Shown here in pieces: positions 1-7,398 of a stretch of DNA of 64,000 bases (position 1 is the stretch's first letter; each line of letters opens with the position of its first letter). The stretch is from Methylobacterium sp. CB376 (GTDB lineage Bacteria; Pseudomonadota; Alphaproteobacteria; Rhizobiales; Beijerinckiaceae): the NCBI RefSeq assembly GCF_029714205.1, contig NZ_CP121648.1, positions 3,242,001-3,306,000 of the forward strand, in the 5' to 3' direction. Both the position numbers and the translations under genes were made by a program. A model generated the notes under the pieces. That model made no database searches. It saw nothing but the letters and a program-made list of their open reading frames with translations, and was not told where the DNA came from.

Positions 1-2
1 AG

Positions 3-62
3 TTCGCGGACCTGGACGAGGCACAAGCCTGGATCGAGGAGCGGCGAGCTCGCGCGTCCTGA
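3..62 (+). CDS. C-terminal end of an unidentified protein (partial)
   Basis: An open frame enters from the left edge and stops with TGA at 60-62. The 19 visible residues (FADLDEAQAWIEERRARAS) are charged and helix-like. Too little is present to name a family, and the gene starts outside the window. Confidence 0.5.
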   Translation, partial: FADLDEAQAWIEERRARAS

Positions 63-132
63 GCCTTACGACTGGAGTTGCAGTAACGCCTGATGTGCGG
101 GCTGGCGCTTACCAGATGCGCTCCCCACGTGT

Positions 133-459
133 GTGCACATGACACCCGAGCAGAACCTCCGGCCGGAGTGCGAGTGCGGTCCCGAAGAGCGCGTGGTGCG
201 GGCGGAGATCGCCTACTGCCTGCTGGAGCGCGCCTATCAGACCTTGGCGCTCGCCTTCGAGCGTGCCGCCCCGGGCCGGTTCGCCTGCCTCAACCGGGCG
301 GTGATGCGCGATGTCATGGCCGATCTACGCGAGATCCAGGAGACGCTCCCCGAGGGGATCGCGGCTGGGACCGCGCTCGCGGACATCGCGGCGGAGTTGC
401 GCGAGACACTGCTTGCCGCTGAGAACATCGTCTGCACGCCCCAGGACGGAGAACGGTGA
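133..459 (+). CDS. small hypothetical protein, 108 aa
   Basis: No family is recognised. The frame can start at GTG 133 or, more likely, ATG 139, giving 106-108 residues. The product looks soluble and helical, with Cys residues near the N-terminus (ECECG), acidic/Leu-rich helices in the middle (AEIAYCLLERAYQTLALAFERA) and no signal peptide. Amino-acid use is balanced rather than the Arg/Pro/Ala-rich pattern of GC shadow frames, which supports coding. It overlaps a weaker candidate frame on the opposite strand (237-758), and only one of the two is likely real over 237-459. Confidence 0.5.
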   Translation: MHMTPEQNLRPECECGPEERVVRAEIAYCLLERAYQTLALAFERAAPGRFACLNRAVMRDVMADLREIQETLPEGIAAGTALADIAAELRETLLAAENIVCTPQDGER

Positions 460-758
460 ACCGCTGGGCTGTGTGCGGCGATTGCGTCCGTCAGGCAGGC
501 CGCGCGAGCAGGATCGCCGTCCTGATCACTATGCACCGCGCGATCGAGGGTGGGATCGTCCAGCACGTCCCTGGCGATTTCGCGGTTCGCCACGGCCGCG
601 GCAATGTCGATCGCCACGCCCTTCGCGATCAGGCGCATGCCGGGCGTGGGATCGTCCAGGTACTCCCGCATGGCGGCATCGAGCTGCTCGTCGGTGACGG
701 CCTTGAGGGCAGGGAGCGCTTTGAGGTGTAGAAGCGGGGGCCTGAGGGCCCCTCCCAA
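237..758 (-). CDS. possible hypothetical protein; only the N-terminal half looks coding
   Basis: The part between about 730 and 500 reads like a genuine protein (VTDEQLDAAMREYLDD followed by PGMRLIAKGVAIDIAAAVA). The rest, which overlaps the plus-strand gene at 133-459, has the Ser/Arg-rich look of a shadow frame. The start is not clear: the first codon at 758 is TTG. It may be a gene whose 3' end was lost by rearrangement. No family is recognised. Confidence 0.25.
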   Translation of the reverse strand: MGGALRPPLLHLKALPALKAVTDEQLDAAMREYLDDPTPGMRLIAKGVAIDIAAAVANREIARDVLDDPTLDRAVHSDQDGDPARAACLTDAIAAHSPAVHRSPSWGVQTMFSAASSVSRNSAAMSASAVPAAIPSGSVSWISRRSAMTSRITARLRQANRPGAARSKASAKV

Positions 759-759
759 G

Positions 760-1390
760 CCGACGGAACCGCCCGGAGCCGCCGCGCGGCTATCCGCTTT
801 TCAGGGATCTCCACTCGACGCCGGCCGGGCTTCCCTCCCGAGCCGGCATTTCGTTGTGCGGGCCGGGTCTTCAGTGCCGCTTTCGGACCCGGCCCGCGGC
901 CCTGCCCCGGGCGTGCGGGCCTGGAGCGGACAGCCAAAGACTAGTGCACTGACGCATTCAAACGTACATGGCTCAGCGCGATTTCTCCCTCATTTTCAGG
1001 CGAGTAGCGGCTGAGCACATGGTGTTTTCGTCGGCGTCTGTGCACTAGTACGGTCGAGGCAGCGGCTTGCAAGACTCCACTGAAAGCCAATAGACTGGCC
1101 CTCGACTGGCGGCCGGTTCGAGGCCCGCGCGAGACCTTCGGAACGCTGTCCGGAGGCACCATGACGCGTCCCATACTGGGGCTTGTGCGAATAGCGGGTT
1201 TCGCCGACGCGACGGCGCTCAGCCTGCGGAACGTGCAGACGGCGACGAGATGAAGATTGTGTCGGAGGCGACTCGGTAGCGCCTTGCCAACTTGACCGCC
1301 AGCATACTTTTCTGGCGGAGTTCTACTCTACAGAGCCTCAGCCCGCCCGGCACCTCTCCACCGTGGCGGACTTTCTTTCGCTAACGTGGC
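760..1390. other. gene-poor stretch
   Basis: I see no convincing coding frame in these roughly 630 bases. They hold the inverted-repeat-bounded sequence at 940-1049, described separately. The rest is ordinary GC-rich sequence without a clear terminator. Confidence 0.5.
940..1049. repeat. 110 bp sequence bounded by inverted repeats, MITE-like
   Basis: The left end reads ACTAGTGCACTGACGC. The reverse complement of the right end reads ACTAGTGCACAGACGC, one mismatch in 16. Nothing between them is coding. Short non-coding DNA with terminal inverted repeats is typical of miniature inverted-repeat elements or a solo IS remnant. No clear target duplication is visible in the flanks. Confidence 0.45.
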
Positions 1391-1702
1391 TCAGGTCCGA
1401 ATACGAGGTGCGACGGCACTCAAAATGTGCTTGAGGTACGCGCGATCCATTTGCCCAAACGTGGATCGCAGCCTTTCAGCCCGCCCGGTCCTGCCGCGGC
1501 GGGCTTCCCTCATTCGCTTGGGCCCACAGAGCGTGACAAAGGTCGGGACCAGCACGATCTCGCAGCTGAGCGCGATAACGTGGCTGGAGCGCCCGAACGG
1601 CTCGAGGAAGCAGGCGTAGCACGCGCTCGTGGCGAAGAGCCTGAGCCGGGCAGCGGCGGCGGACATGCCGCAGTGGGCCAGCAGCTGCGGGACATCCTTC
1701 AT
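1391..1702 (-). CDS. possible hypothetical protein, 103 aa
   Basis: No family is recognised. The frame opens with ATG at 1702 (MKDVPQLLAHCGMSAAAARL) and ends at 1391. The middle contains a hydrophobic stretch (SSHVIALSCEIVLVPTFVTL) that could be a buried strand or one membrane segment, followed by a very basic tail (KRMREARRGRTGRAERLR). Composition is mixed but less extreme than in shadow frames nearby. No good ribosome binding site decides the start. Confidence 0.3.
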   Translation of the reverse strand: MKDVPQLLAHCGMSAAAARLRLFATSACYACFLEPFGRSSHVIALSCEIVLVPTFVTLCGPKRMREARRGRTGRAERLRSTFGQMDRAYLKHILSAVAPRIRT

Positions 1703-1742
1703 GGCTCAGCTTACGGTTCCATAAAGGCCGGTTCGCGCCTTC

Positions 1743-2096
1743 ATGCGCGCCATCGCACTCTCGGATCGGAGACGCGCTGATCCGCGTCAAGGCGGGCCTG
1801 CCCCGTTGACCGGCACTTTCACGCGTGTCGTGGCGCACGTCGGGCCGTTTACGGTTTCCTACCTCGATCGGCACACCCTGGTCGTTCCTCTTGAGGGGGC
1901 GTGCATGGCGCAGATCCGCATCCTGGACCCACTGAGCGGTCGCGTGGTCTCGGTTGATCTCCCGCTGCCTGCCGCTGCCCGTCCCGCTCCACGCCCCGCC
2001 GAAGCCGTTCGAGAGCCGCGTCCAGGGCCGGCGCAGGGCACGACGGCGCCGGAGAAGCCGCTGGCGGTGCCGCCGACCGCTGTCCCGGCGGCCTGA
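1743..2096 (+). CDS. small hypothetical protein with Pro/Ala-rich tail
   Basis: No family is recognised. The centre (FTVSYLDRHTLVVPLEGACM then AQIRILDPLSGRVVSVDLPL) has alternating hydrophobic residues expected of beta strands. The last 40 residues are Pro/Ala/Glu-rich and probably disordered. The first 25 residues look like run-through, so the true start may lie at a later codon. Its 3' end is about 130 bp from the NepR-like remnant on the other strand. Confidence 0.4.
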   Translation: MRAIALSDRRRADPRQGGPAPLTGTFTRVVAHVGPFTVSYLDRHTLVVPLEGACMAQIRILDPLSGRVVSVDLPLPAAARPAPRPAEAVREPRPGPAQGTTAPEKPLAVPPTAVPAA

Positions 2097-2232
2097 GGAC
2101 GGTTGCCGCGGGGCGCTTCGATCAAGAACCCTCCTGCCCGGCGCGGCCGCTCCAGAGCTGCTTCGAGCCCTGATGCCCTGGCTGCCGAACCCTTCTCGGC
2201 CACAAGCAGAAGGCTTCCGCCTTGGGGTTTGA

Positions 2233-2454
2233 TTATGGCGACGAGCGGTGTTGGCACGCCTCTGGAGGGCGCAGGAATGGCCGTGGGCGGCCGTTGTAAC
2301 GGGACGGAACGGCGGGGCGAGCCGGTGCCGTCCAACTCGTGCAGCAGCTCCGCCAGCCTTGCTCCAGCGGTTCGTCGAGAACGGGCTCGTACAGCGCCTG
2401 CAATCGGCGTCCCAGGCGGTCGCGCGGTTGCGAGCCCGCGCGAGGTGGCTCCAT
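2233..2454 (-). pseudogene. NepR-like anti-sigma factor remnant, frameshifted
   Basis: From ATG 2454 the frame reads LGRRLQALYEPVLDEPLE, which matches the first helix of NepR proteins (pattern LRALYDDVVxxPVP). The expected second half (RLAELLHELDG, compare RFLELLEELD) is present directly downstream but in another frame, so a one-base change near 2359-2366 splits the gene. NepR binds the sigma factor EcfG and releases it when phosphorylated PhyR appears, controlling the general stress response of alphaproteobacteria. No phyR or ecfG lies nearby, so this would be an orphan paralogue. Neither frame stops soon after the second helix, a further sign of decay. The family call rests on pattern memory; a sequence error is possible. 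Confidence 0.5.
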
Positions 2455-2516
2455 ACGCCCGCCTTGCGCGAATGGCCGAGAGCCGAATTCTCCGCAGGAT
2501 TATACGCCGGAGACAT

Positions 2517-3974
2517 CTTGGGTTCAAGCGGTCGTCGCAACACCATCTTGCACGGCAGCCAGCACAGCGTCGAGCGCCTCTGCCGGCGTCTTCCAGTTCA
2601 GCGTCTTGCGCGGTCTGCTGTTGAGGGCTGCGGCCACAGCAGCAAGATCGTTCGCGCTGTGGGCGCTCAGATCCGTTCCTTTCGGGAAGTACTGTCGCAG
2701 TAACCCGTTCGTATTCTCGTTCGTCCCCCGCTGCCAGGGTGAGCGTGGATCGCAGAAGTAGACCTGCAGACCCGCGTCGATCCGCAAGCGCGCGTGCTCG
2801 GCCATCTCGGTACCCTGGTCCCAGGTCAACGAGCGCCGCAGCTGCTCGGGCAAGCGCGCGATCGTGCCGGCGATCGCCTCGCGCACCGCCTGGGCCCCGT
2901 GCCCCGCCAGCGCCGGGCCGTTCTTCGCACGCGGTGTCACCCCATGGCCGTCCATCGGCGGAAGATGCAGCAGCATCGTAAAGCGCGTCGTGCGCTCGAC
3001 CAGGGTCCCGATCGCCGAACTCTTCAGACCCAGGATCAGATCTCCTTCCCAGTGCCCCGGCACCGCGCGGTCCTCCACCTCGGGCGGACGCTCGCTGATG
3101 AGCACCTCGGGGGTGACGAACGACCTGCCTCGGCCCAGGCTGCGGGCCCGCGGCACACGCAAAGCCCGTCCTGTGCGAAGACACGCGGTCAGCTCACGCT
3201 TCAGCGCGCCCCGGCCCTGGATGTAGAGCGCCTGATAGATCGCCTCGTGACTGATGCGCATCGTCGTATCGCCCGGAAAGTCGAGCCGTAGGCGCTCGGC
3301 GATCTGCTGCGGACTCCAGGATCGACCCCATCGGCGGCTCTGGCGTCGCCCGTGCCGCCGTCCCTTCCAGGCAACGCTAGGGCCAGGCAGAGCGCTCCCG
3401 CCCGGTGTCGCGACAGTTCCGGCGAGCCGCTCCTGCACGTACGTCCGCAGCGCTGCGTTCCCCGCCAGTTTTGCTGGCTTGGGCCGGCGTGCCGCGCGTT
3501 CAGCGTGCCACTGCGCGGTCGTGGCGCGATAGTCCAGGCCGCCACTGCGGGTCGCCGCATTGCGGCGCAATTCCCGCGAGATGGTCGACGCCGCCCGTCC
3601 CAGACGCCGAGCGACGTCCCGGACCCCGTGACCTTGCGCTTGTAGGATCGCGATCTCCTCCCGCTCAGCCAACGACAGGTAGCGCGCAGAAGGCGACTTG
3701 GATGATGGTGACAGGTGGGAAGGTGCCATTCCGCCTGCTGTCCGGAACCACCGCGAGCCGACCGGTGGCGAGATCCCGAGCTTCATCGCTGCGACCTCGC
3801 TGGAGAGACCCTGCGCGAGGAACGCCCAGAACCCCCGCCGCGTCTCGCGCAGACCGACCCCGGGACGACCCGGTGACCGCAGCTTCTCGCGAAGTGCCCG
3901 ATCCGAACGCCGCCGACCTGCCATCACAACCGCCCTCCGCCAAGCCGTTGCGACGACCACTTGAATCCACCCAT
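2517..3974 (-). mobile_element. IS30-family insertion sequence, copy A (intact)
   Basis: The element is about 1458 bp. Its ends are imperfect inverted repeats: the left end reads CTTGGGTTCAAGCGGTCGTC, and the right end, reversed, reads TGGGTGGATTCAAGTGGTCG. One transposase gene fills it on the minus strand. A near-identical second copy in opposite orientation lies at 31826-33282, and comparing the two defined the ends. No matching target duplication is obvious here (flanks gagacat and tgtgcc), so the flanks may have been rearranged. Confidence 0.85.
2524..3924 (-). CDS. IS30-family transposase, full length
   Basis: This DDE transposase catalyses cut and rejoining of the IS30-type element it fills. 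The chosen start ATG 3924 (MAGRRRSDRALREK) gives 466 residues; the frame stays open further upstream towards the IS end, but that part is unlikely to be used. Near residue 110 it has the IS30 helix-turn-helix (REEIAILQAQGHGVRDVARR). The catalytic triad is visible as D295 (GHWEGDLILG), D369 (LTWDQGTEM) and E403 (RGTNENTNG), with the 33-residue D-E spacing of the family. The product is about 100 residues longer than classic IS30 transposases. Unlike copy B it has no frameshift, so it could supply active enzyme for both copies. Confidence 0.9.
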   Translation of the reverse strand: MAGRRRSDRALREKLRSPGRPGVGLRETRRGFWAFLAQGLSSEVAAMKLGISPPVGSRWFRTAGGMAPSHLSPSSKSPSARYLSLAEREEIAILQAQGHGVRDVARRLGRAASTISRELRRNAATRSGGLDYRATTAQWHAERAARRPKPAKLAGNAALRTYVQERLAGTVATPGGSALPGPSVAWKGRRHGRRQSRRWGRSWSPQQIAERLRLDFPGDTTMRISHEAIYQALYIQGRGALKRELTACLRTGRALRVPRARSLGRGRSFVTPEVLISERPPEVEDRAVPGHWEGDLILGLKSSAIGTLVERTTRFTMLLHLPPMDGHGVTPRAKNGPALAGHGAQAVREAIAGTIARLPEQLRRSLTWDQGTEMAEHARLRIDAGLQVYFCDPRSPWQRGTNENTNGLLRQYFPKGTDLSAHSANDLAAVAAALNSRPRKTLNWKTPAEALDAVLAAVQDGVATTA

Positions 3975-4225
3975 TGTGCCGCGCATAAAATGATGCCGGC
4001 CCGAGTAGGACCCGGCCGGCAGTGTGGGCCTTCAAACCTCCTCTTCGGGCCGACGAGGGCCCCCTCCGAGTCGAGCTGCTTCAACTTGGCAGTAACGGAT
4101 CCACCGCATTGGAACGAACGACTTATCTCCGCGCCTGCGGAGGAATCGTCTGCTAAGATGGGCCTGCTGCAGGCCGACAGCGCCGAGCCCATGGGGCAGG
4201 ATGCAGCGCTTCCACGGGGGCGCCC

Positions 4226-4573
4226 ATGCTGGCAGGACGTCCGAACATGAACAGATATCCGGGTCGGCCCGCGGATGAGTGGGCCAGGATTATCGCTGAA
4301 GCCTATGCTGCTGAGGCACGGCCACCTCTTACACAGCGCCTGCTGGAGGAGATGCGCGTCATCATCACCGAGGCACTCAGGGAGGCGGAGGTGGCCAACA
4401 GCCCGGATGCCGAGCGCTGCGAGCGCGTGAACTTGGTTCTGGATCGCAGCGAGATGTCCCTCCACGCTGCCGTCGGACCTCGCCTCGCCGCCATCGATGA
4501 CGCCGCCGGACAGGCTGTGATGGTGCACCGTTCGGAGGCTGGGCGGCCGTTGCGCCCCTATGGCGGGCAGTAA
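4226..4573 (+). CDS. hypothetical protein, about 108-115 aa
   Basis: No family is recognised. Start choices are ATG 4226 (MLAGRPNMNRY) and ATG 4247 (MNRYPGRPADEWARI). The second fits a tighter protein. The product is soluble, acidic and helical (EWARIIAEAYAAE, LLEEMRVIITEALREAEV), without membrane segments or a signal peptide. It ends 70 bp before the 5-formyl-THF cyclo-ligase gene and points the same way, so the two could share a transcript. Confidence 0.5.
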   Translation: MLAGRPNMNRYPGRPADEWARIIAEAYAAEARPPLTQRLLEEMRVIITEALREAEVANSPDAERCERVNLVLDRSEMSLHAAVGPRLAAIDDAAGQAVMVHRSEAGRPLRPYGGQ

Positions 4574-4643
4574 GCCGGTCACGCGGCGCACCGGCACGGC
4601 TGACATCCTCCGCAGCTAGCCCGGGACAGGCGGGAGCAAGCCC

Positions 4644-5255
4644 ATGAGCGACACATCCAAGATCTCGGACGCCAACACGGGGCTGCCGAATGCCGGTGCG
4701 GATTGGCCAACGATCCGCGATTGGCGCAAGGAGACGCGAACCAAGCTGATCGAGCAGCGCATCGGGCTCTCCGCCCAGGATCGCGCGGCGCGGAGCCAGA
4801 GGGTCAGTCAGGCGCTCGGAGCGGCACTGGAGCCTTACGCCGGCAAGCTGATCGGCTTCTACTGGCCATTTCGCGGCGAGTATGACCCGCGAGCGGTTCT
4901 CTCGTCGATGCGGGAGCGGGGCACGCGCCTTGCGCTGCCGGTGATCGTGGAGCGGGGACAACCGCTCGTGTTCCGCGAGTGGTCACCGGGCCGCTTGATG
5001 GCGCAAGGCGTTTGGAACATCCCGGTGCCGGAATCTGGCGAGCCGGTGTTTCCCGACCTCCTGGTCGTCCCGCTCGTCGGCTTTGACGAGCAGGGCTACC
5101 GGCTTGGCTATGGTGGTGGCTTCTACGATCGCACGATCGCTGCGATGTCGGTCAAGCCGCGCACCATTGGTGTTGGCTTCGAGCTCGGGCGCGTGAGGAC
5201 GATCTACCCGCAGCCACATGACATCGCTCTGGAAGAGATTGTCACTGAGCGCTGA
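4644..5255 (+). CDS. 5-formyltetrahydrofolate cyclo-ligase
   Basis: The enzyme (5,10-methenyl-THF synthetase, fau/ygfA family) uses ATP to convert 5-formyl-THF to 5,10-methenyl-THF, returning an inhibitory folate to the one-carbon pool in the cytoplasm. The 203-residue length fits the family. After a 25-residue leader it shows the N-terminal basic helix (WRKETRTKLIEQR), the strand-rich core (GKLIGFYWPFRGEYDPR) and the signature loop (GYRLGYGGGFYDRT) that holds substrate and Mg-ATP. ATG 4644 follows a gggagcaag stretch that can serve as ribosome binding site. The last 14 bases overlap the 3' end of the convergent HTH gene. Methylotrophs depend on folate-linked C1 flow, which suits this gene. 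Confidence 0.9.
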   Translation: MSDTSKISDANTGLPNAGADWPTIRDWRKETRTKLIEQRIGLSAQDRAARSQRVSQALGAALEPYAGKLIGFYWPFRGEYDPRAVLSSMRERGTRLALPVIVERGQPLVFREWSPGRLMAQGVWNIPVPESGEPVFPDLLVVPLVGFDEQGYRLGYGGGFYDRTIAAMSVKPRTIGVGFELGRVRTIYPQPHDIALEEIVTER

Positions 5256-5556
5256 CACGAATGCTGACGCCGTCAGCGGGGCCCGAGCGCTCGTGAGGGT
5301 ACGCGCCTCTGAGACAGGTCAACACGGTCGCGAATCGTTTGCGGACCGTCCCGACCGCCACGTGGGCTGCGTTCGCGATCTCCTCCGCGCTCCTGCCGCC
5401 CGCGATCTCGTTGACCAGGCGCGCTTCGGAGGAGGTCAGGTTGAGGATCCTCTTCAGCACCTCGGGCGAGGGATGTGGGTTGGCATCCAGATTGCCGAGA
5501 ATGACGACCTTGTGGGGTCCGCCCGGGGCGGGCTGGTTGATGGAGACGGTGCGCAC
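5242..5556 (-). CDS. LuxR-type helix-turn-helix protein, DNA-binding domain only
   Basis: The 104-residue product has a GerE/LuxR HTH at about residues 38-85 (LTSSEARLVNEIAGGRSAEE, then AHVAVGTVRKRFATVLTC) and no receiver, PAS or autoinducer domain. It should bind DNA and regulate transcription, but how it senses a signal is not visible. Start ATG 5556 gives a short N-terminal arm (MRTVSINQPAPGGPHKVVIL). It converges with and overlaps the cyclo-ligase gene by 14 bp, and its promoter lies in the gap before the divergent substrate-binding gene at 5615. It may regulate that neighbour, which is inference only. Confidence 0.75.
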   Translation of the reverse strand: MRTVSINQPAPGGPHKVVILGNLDANPHPSPEVLKRILNLTSSEARLVNEIAGGRSAEEIANAAHVAVGTVRKRFATVLTCLRGAYPHERSGPADGVSIRVSAQ

Positions 5557-5614
5557 GATTAACCTTTAGGGCGGCAATTGGCCCGCGAAGACGGTCGCGC
5601 TGGCGAGATGACCG

Positions 5615-6577
5615 ATGAAGCGGAGAGACTTCCTCGCAGCGCTGTTCTTCCCGTGCTTGGCGCATCGGGTCGCGGCGGCGGCGAAGGCTCGCATCGTTAT
5701 CCTACACAGCGGGTTTGCTGACCGCACACCCATCCACCAGCTTTACTCCGCGCTGAGTGACCTTGGGCATCACCAGGGGCAAACTGCCGATATTGAGCTT
5801 CTCAGTGCGGACGGCGATCCCGACCGCCTCACCTCGTTTGTAGCTCACATATCCCAGGTCCAGCCACAGGTCATCATTGCAGTGACATCACCTGCCGCAC
5901 TTGCACTCAAGCGCGCGCATGTCTCTAAGCCGGTAGTGTTCTTGTTCGTGTCCGATCCAATTCGCCTTGGCCTGGTGAAGAGTCTACCCAGACCGGGAGC
6001 CAACTACACGGGAGTGACATTCAGTGATGCGTTTCTGGGGGCGAAACGCCTCCAACTCCTGACCGACACCGTCCCAGAAATGCGCACAGTCGCTGTCCTT
6101 TGGAGCCCGCAGTTTCAGGAGAACGCTGCCCTCGTGGAGAGTATCCTCATTGCAGGGAAACGGTTCAGTATCGAGGTGGCGACCATAGAAATCAGCGGCG
6201 CTGCTGGCTTGCCTGCTGCATTCGATGGTGCGGTAGCCGCTCGGGCGCAGGCCGTGATCTTCATCACCGAAAACGCCCTTTTCAACCACCGGCGCACGAT
6301 TGCTGATTTGGCTTTGGCTCGGAAACTTCCAACTATCCACACCTTCCCGCCTGAGGTGCATGATGGCGGCCTGATGTCATTCTGCCCCGATCTCAGGGAG
6401 AGCTATCATCGCGCAGCGGCTCTGACCGATCGTGTACTTCAGGGAGCGCTGCCGCGTGATCTCCCGGTCGAGGAGCCTTCCAGGTTTACGTTGTGCGTCA
6501 ACATGAGGACGGCAGCAGCACTCGGCTTAAACGTGCCCGATTCCATCCTGGCCCTTGCCGATGAGGTGATCGATTAG
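5615..6577 (+). CDS. ABC transporter substrate-binding protein (PF04392 type)
   Basis: The 320-residue product begins MKRRDFLAALFFPCLAHRVA, a twin-Arg-like or Sec signal peptide cut near residue 22, so it works in the periplasm. The body matches the ABC_sub_bind family: VQPQVIIAVTSPAALALKRA, KPVVFLFVSDP, and the hinge GVTF-SDAFLGAKRLQLL. Family members bind small ligands such as aromatic amino acids for an ABC importer, but no permease or ATPase gene adjoins, so the ligand is unknown and it may be an orphan. Codon and base use is noticeably less GC-rich than the phn genes, which suggests later acquisition. A hairpin terminator follows at 6656-6685. Confidence 0.85.
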   Translation: MKRRDFLAALFFPCLAHRVAAAAKARIVILHSGFADRTPIHQLYSALSDLGHHQGQTADIELLSADGDPDRLTSFVAHISQVQPQVIIAVTSPAALALKRAHVSKPVVFLFVSDPIRLGLVKSLPRPGANYTGVTFSDAFLGAKRLQLLTDTVPEMRTVAVLWSPQFQENAALVESILIAGKRFSIEVATIEISGAAGLPAAFDGAVAARAQAVIFITENALFNHRRTIADLALARKLPTIHTFPPEVHDGGLMSFCPDLRESYHRAAALTDRVLQGALPRDLPVEEPSRFTLCVNMRTAAALGLNVPDSILALADEVID

Positions 6578-6655
6578 GCTGCAGTCCCCGCATCCGAGCT
6601 ATCACGTCGGCGGGCAGAGCGCGCGGCGGACGGACCGAGGCTTTGAGACGACGAG

Positions 6656-6685
6656 GCCCGCCCGGTAGGCCGCCGGGCGGGCTTT
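6656..6685 (+). terminator. Rho-independent terminator
   Basis: A 10-bp GC-rich stem (GCCCGCCCGG / CCGGGCGGGC) with a 7-base loop is followed by TTT. It lies about 80 bp after the stop of the substrate-binding protein gene and fits termination of that transcript. Confidence 0.7.
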
Positions 6686-6878
6686 GACGCGAGACCGATG
6701 GCGGGTTGCCACTGAGTGAATGGTGCCCCCGATATGGTTAACGAGCGATCGCATGGCACCCTGGCCCGGGTGGCCCTTCGCCTTCCGCCAAGCAGACGCC
6801 CGCGGCCCGTTGCATGACGGCCACGCATGAGCTGCCGATCGTGCCGCGCTCCGCTGCCGCGATGGCCGCGATGGCACG

Positions 6879-7002
6879 GTTGGCGCGCCGTGCACTCGGG
6901 CTTCACCGCCGGGGCGCTCTCCTCGGCGGCGGGGTCAAGGCGTGCCGCCAAAGGGCCGGCCTACGGCTCGACCGCATCGAGCGTTGACGTCAGGCGGTGT
7001 GA
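6879..7002 (+). repeat. dispersed repeat, copy 1 (second copy at 34645-34759)
   Basis: The stretch from GTTGGCGCGCCGTGCACTCG to CAGGCGGTGTGA recurs almost base for base at 34645-34759 in the same orientation. The second copy lacks about 9 bp near its end and has a few substitutions. Neither copy shows a convincing gene. The second copy abuts an IS66 remnant, so this could be a piece of a mobile element. I cannot identify it. Confidence 0.7.
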
Positions 7003-7037
7003 TGCGGGATCCGCTTGATCGAAGCGGATCCCGCATC
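7001..7037. repeat. intergenic palindrome (GATCC family)
   Basis: Arms GATGCGGGATCCGCTT and AAGCGGATCCCGCATC are perfectly complementary over 16 bp around a 5-base loop. The same palindrome with two changed bases stands at 17004-17040, and relatives are at 21791, 38530 and 50216. There is no T-tract, so it is a repeat element rather than a standard terminator. Confidence 0.8.
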
Positions 7038-7208
7038 GCGAGCCTGCGCGGCGCCTGAGCAAGGCCCAAATCCGCCATCCCGAAGGGATCAAGCGGATTT
7101 GGTATGACCAAGTGCGTGTGGGTGAGCCCACCCTCGTGCACGCCCACATATGGGACATACGTTGGACACGGGCAGCACCGAAAACAGCTAAGTGATTGAT
7201 TCTGCTGG

Positions 7209-7281
7209 CGCGCCCTACGGGACTCGAACCCGTGTTTTCGCCGTGAAAGGGCGACGTCCTAGACCGCTAGACGAAGGGCGC
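7209..7281 (-). tRNA. tRNA-Glu (anticodon TTC)
   Basis: Read on the minus strand the sequence folds as a 73-base tRNA. It has acceptor arms GCGCCCT / AGGGCGC with discriminator G, anticodon stem TCGCC / GGCGA enclosing CTTTCAC (anticodon TTC), and a T loop in ACGGGTTCGAGTCCCGT. The CCA end is not encoded. It lies just upstream of and divergent from the rlmB-like gene. Confidence 0.95.
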
Positions 7282-7398
7282 TCGCGGTGAGCGACCCTAT
7301 AGTGAGCTTCCGGGCCGACGGCAACCGCATTGATGGGGTTGACGCGGTCGTCGCCCTGCTGTGTGTCGGCGCGCCGCAGGGCGGCGGGAGGGCACAGC

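Larger units (their letters stand above)
6578..7208. other. intergenic stretch with terminator and repeats
   Basis: No convincing gene is seen. It contains the terminator at 6656-6685, one copy of a 115-124 bp repeat (6879-7002) and a long palindrome (7001-7037). Around 7060-7110 there is a further segment of the intergenic repeat family (CCATCCCGAAGGGATCAAGC). Confidence 0.6.

Noticed and set aside
2517..2523. Target-site duplication of IS30 copy A
   Set aside because: The flanks do not match at either end under any reasonable choice of element boundary.
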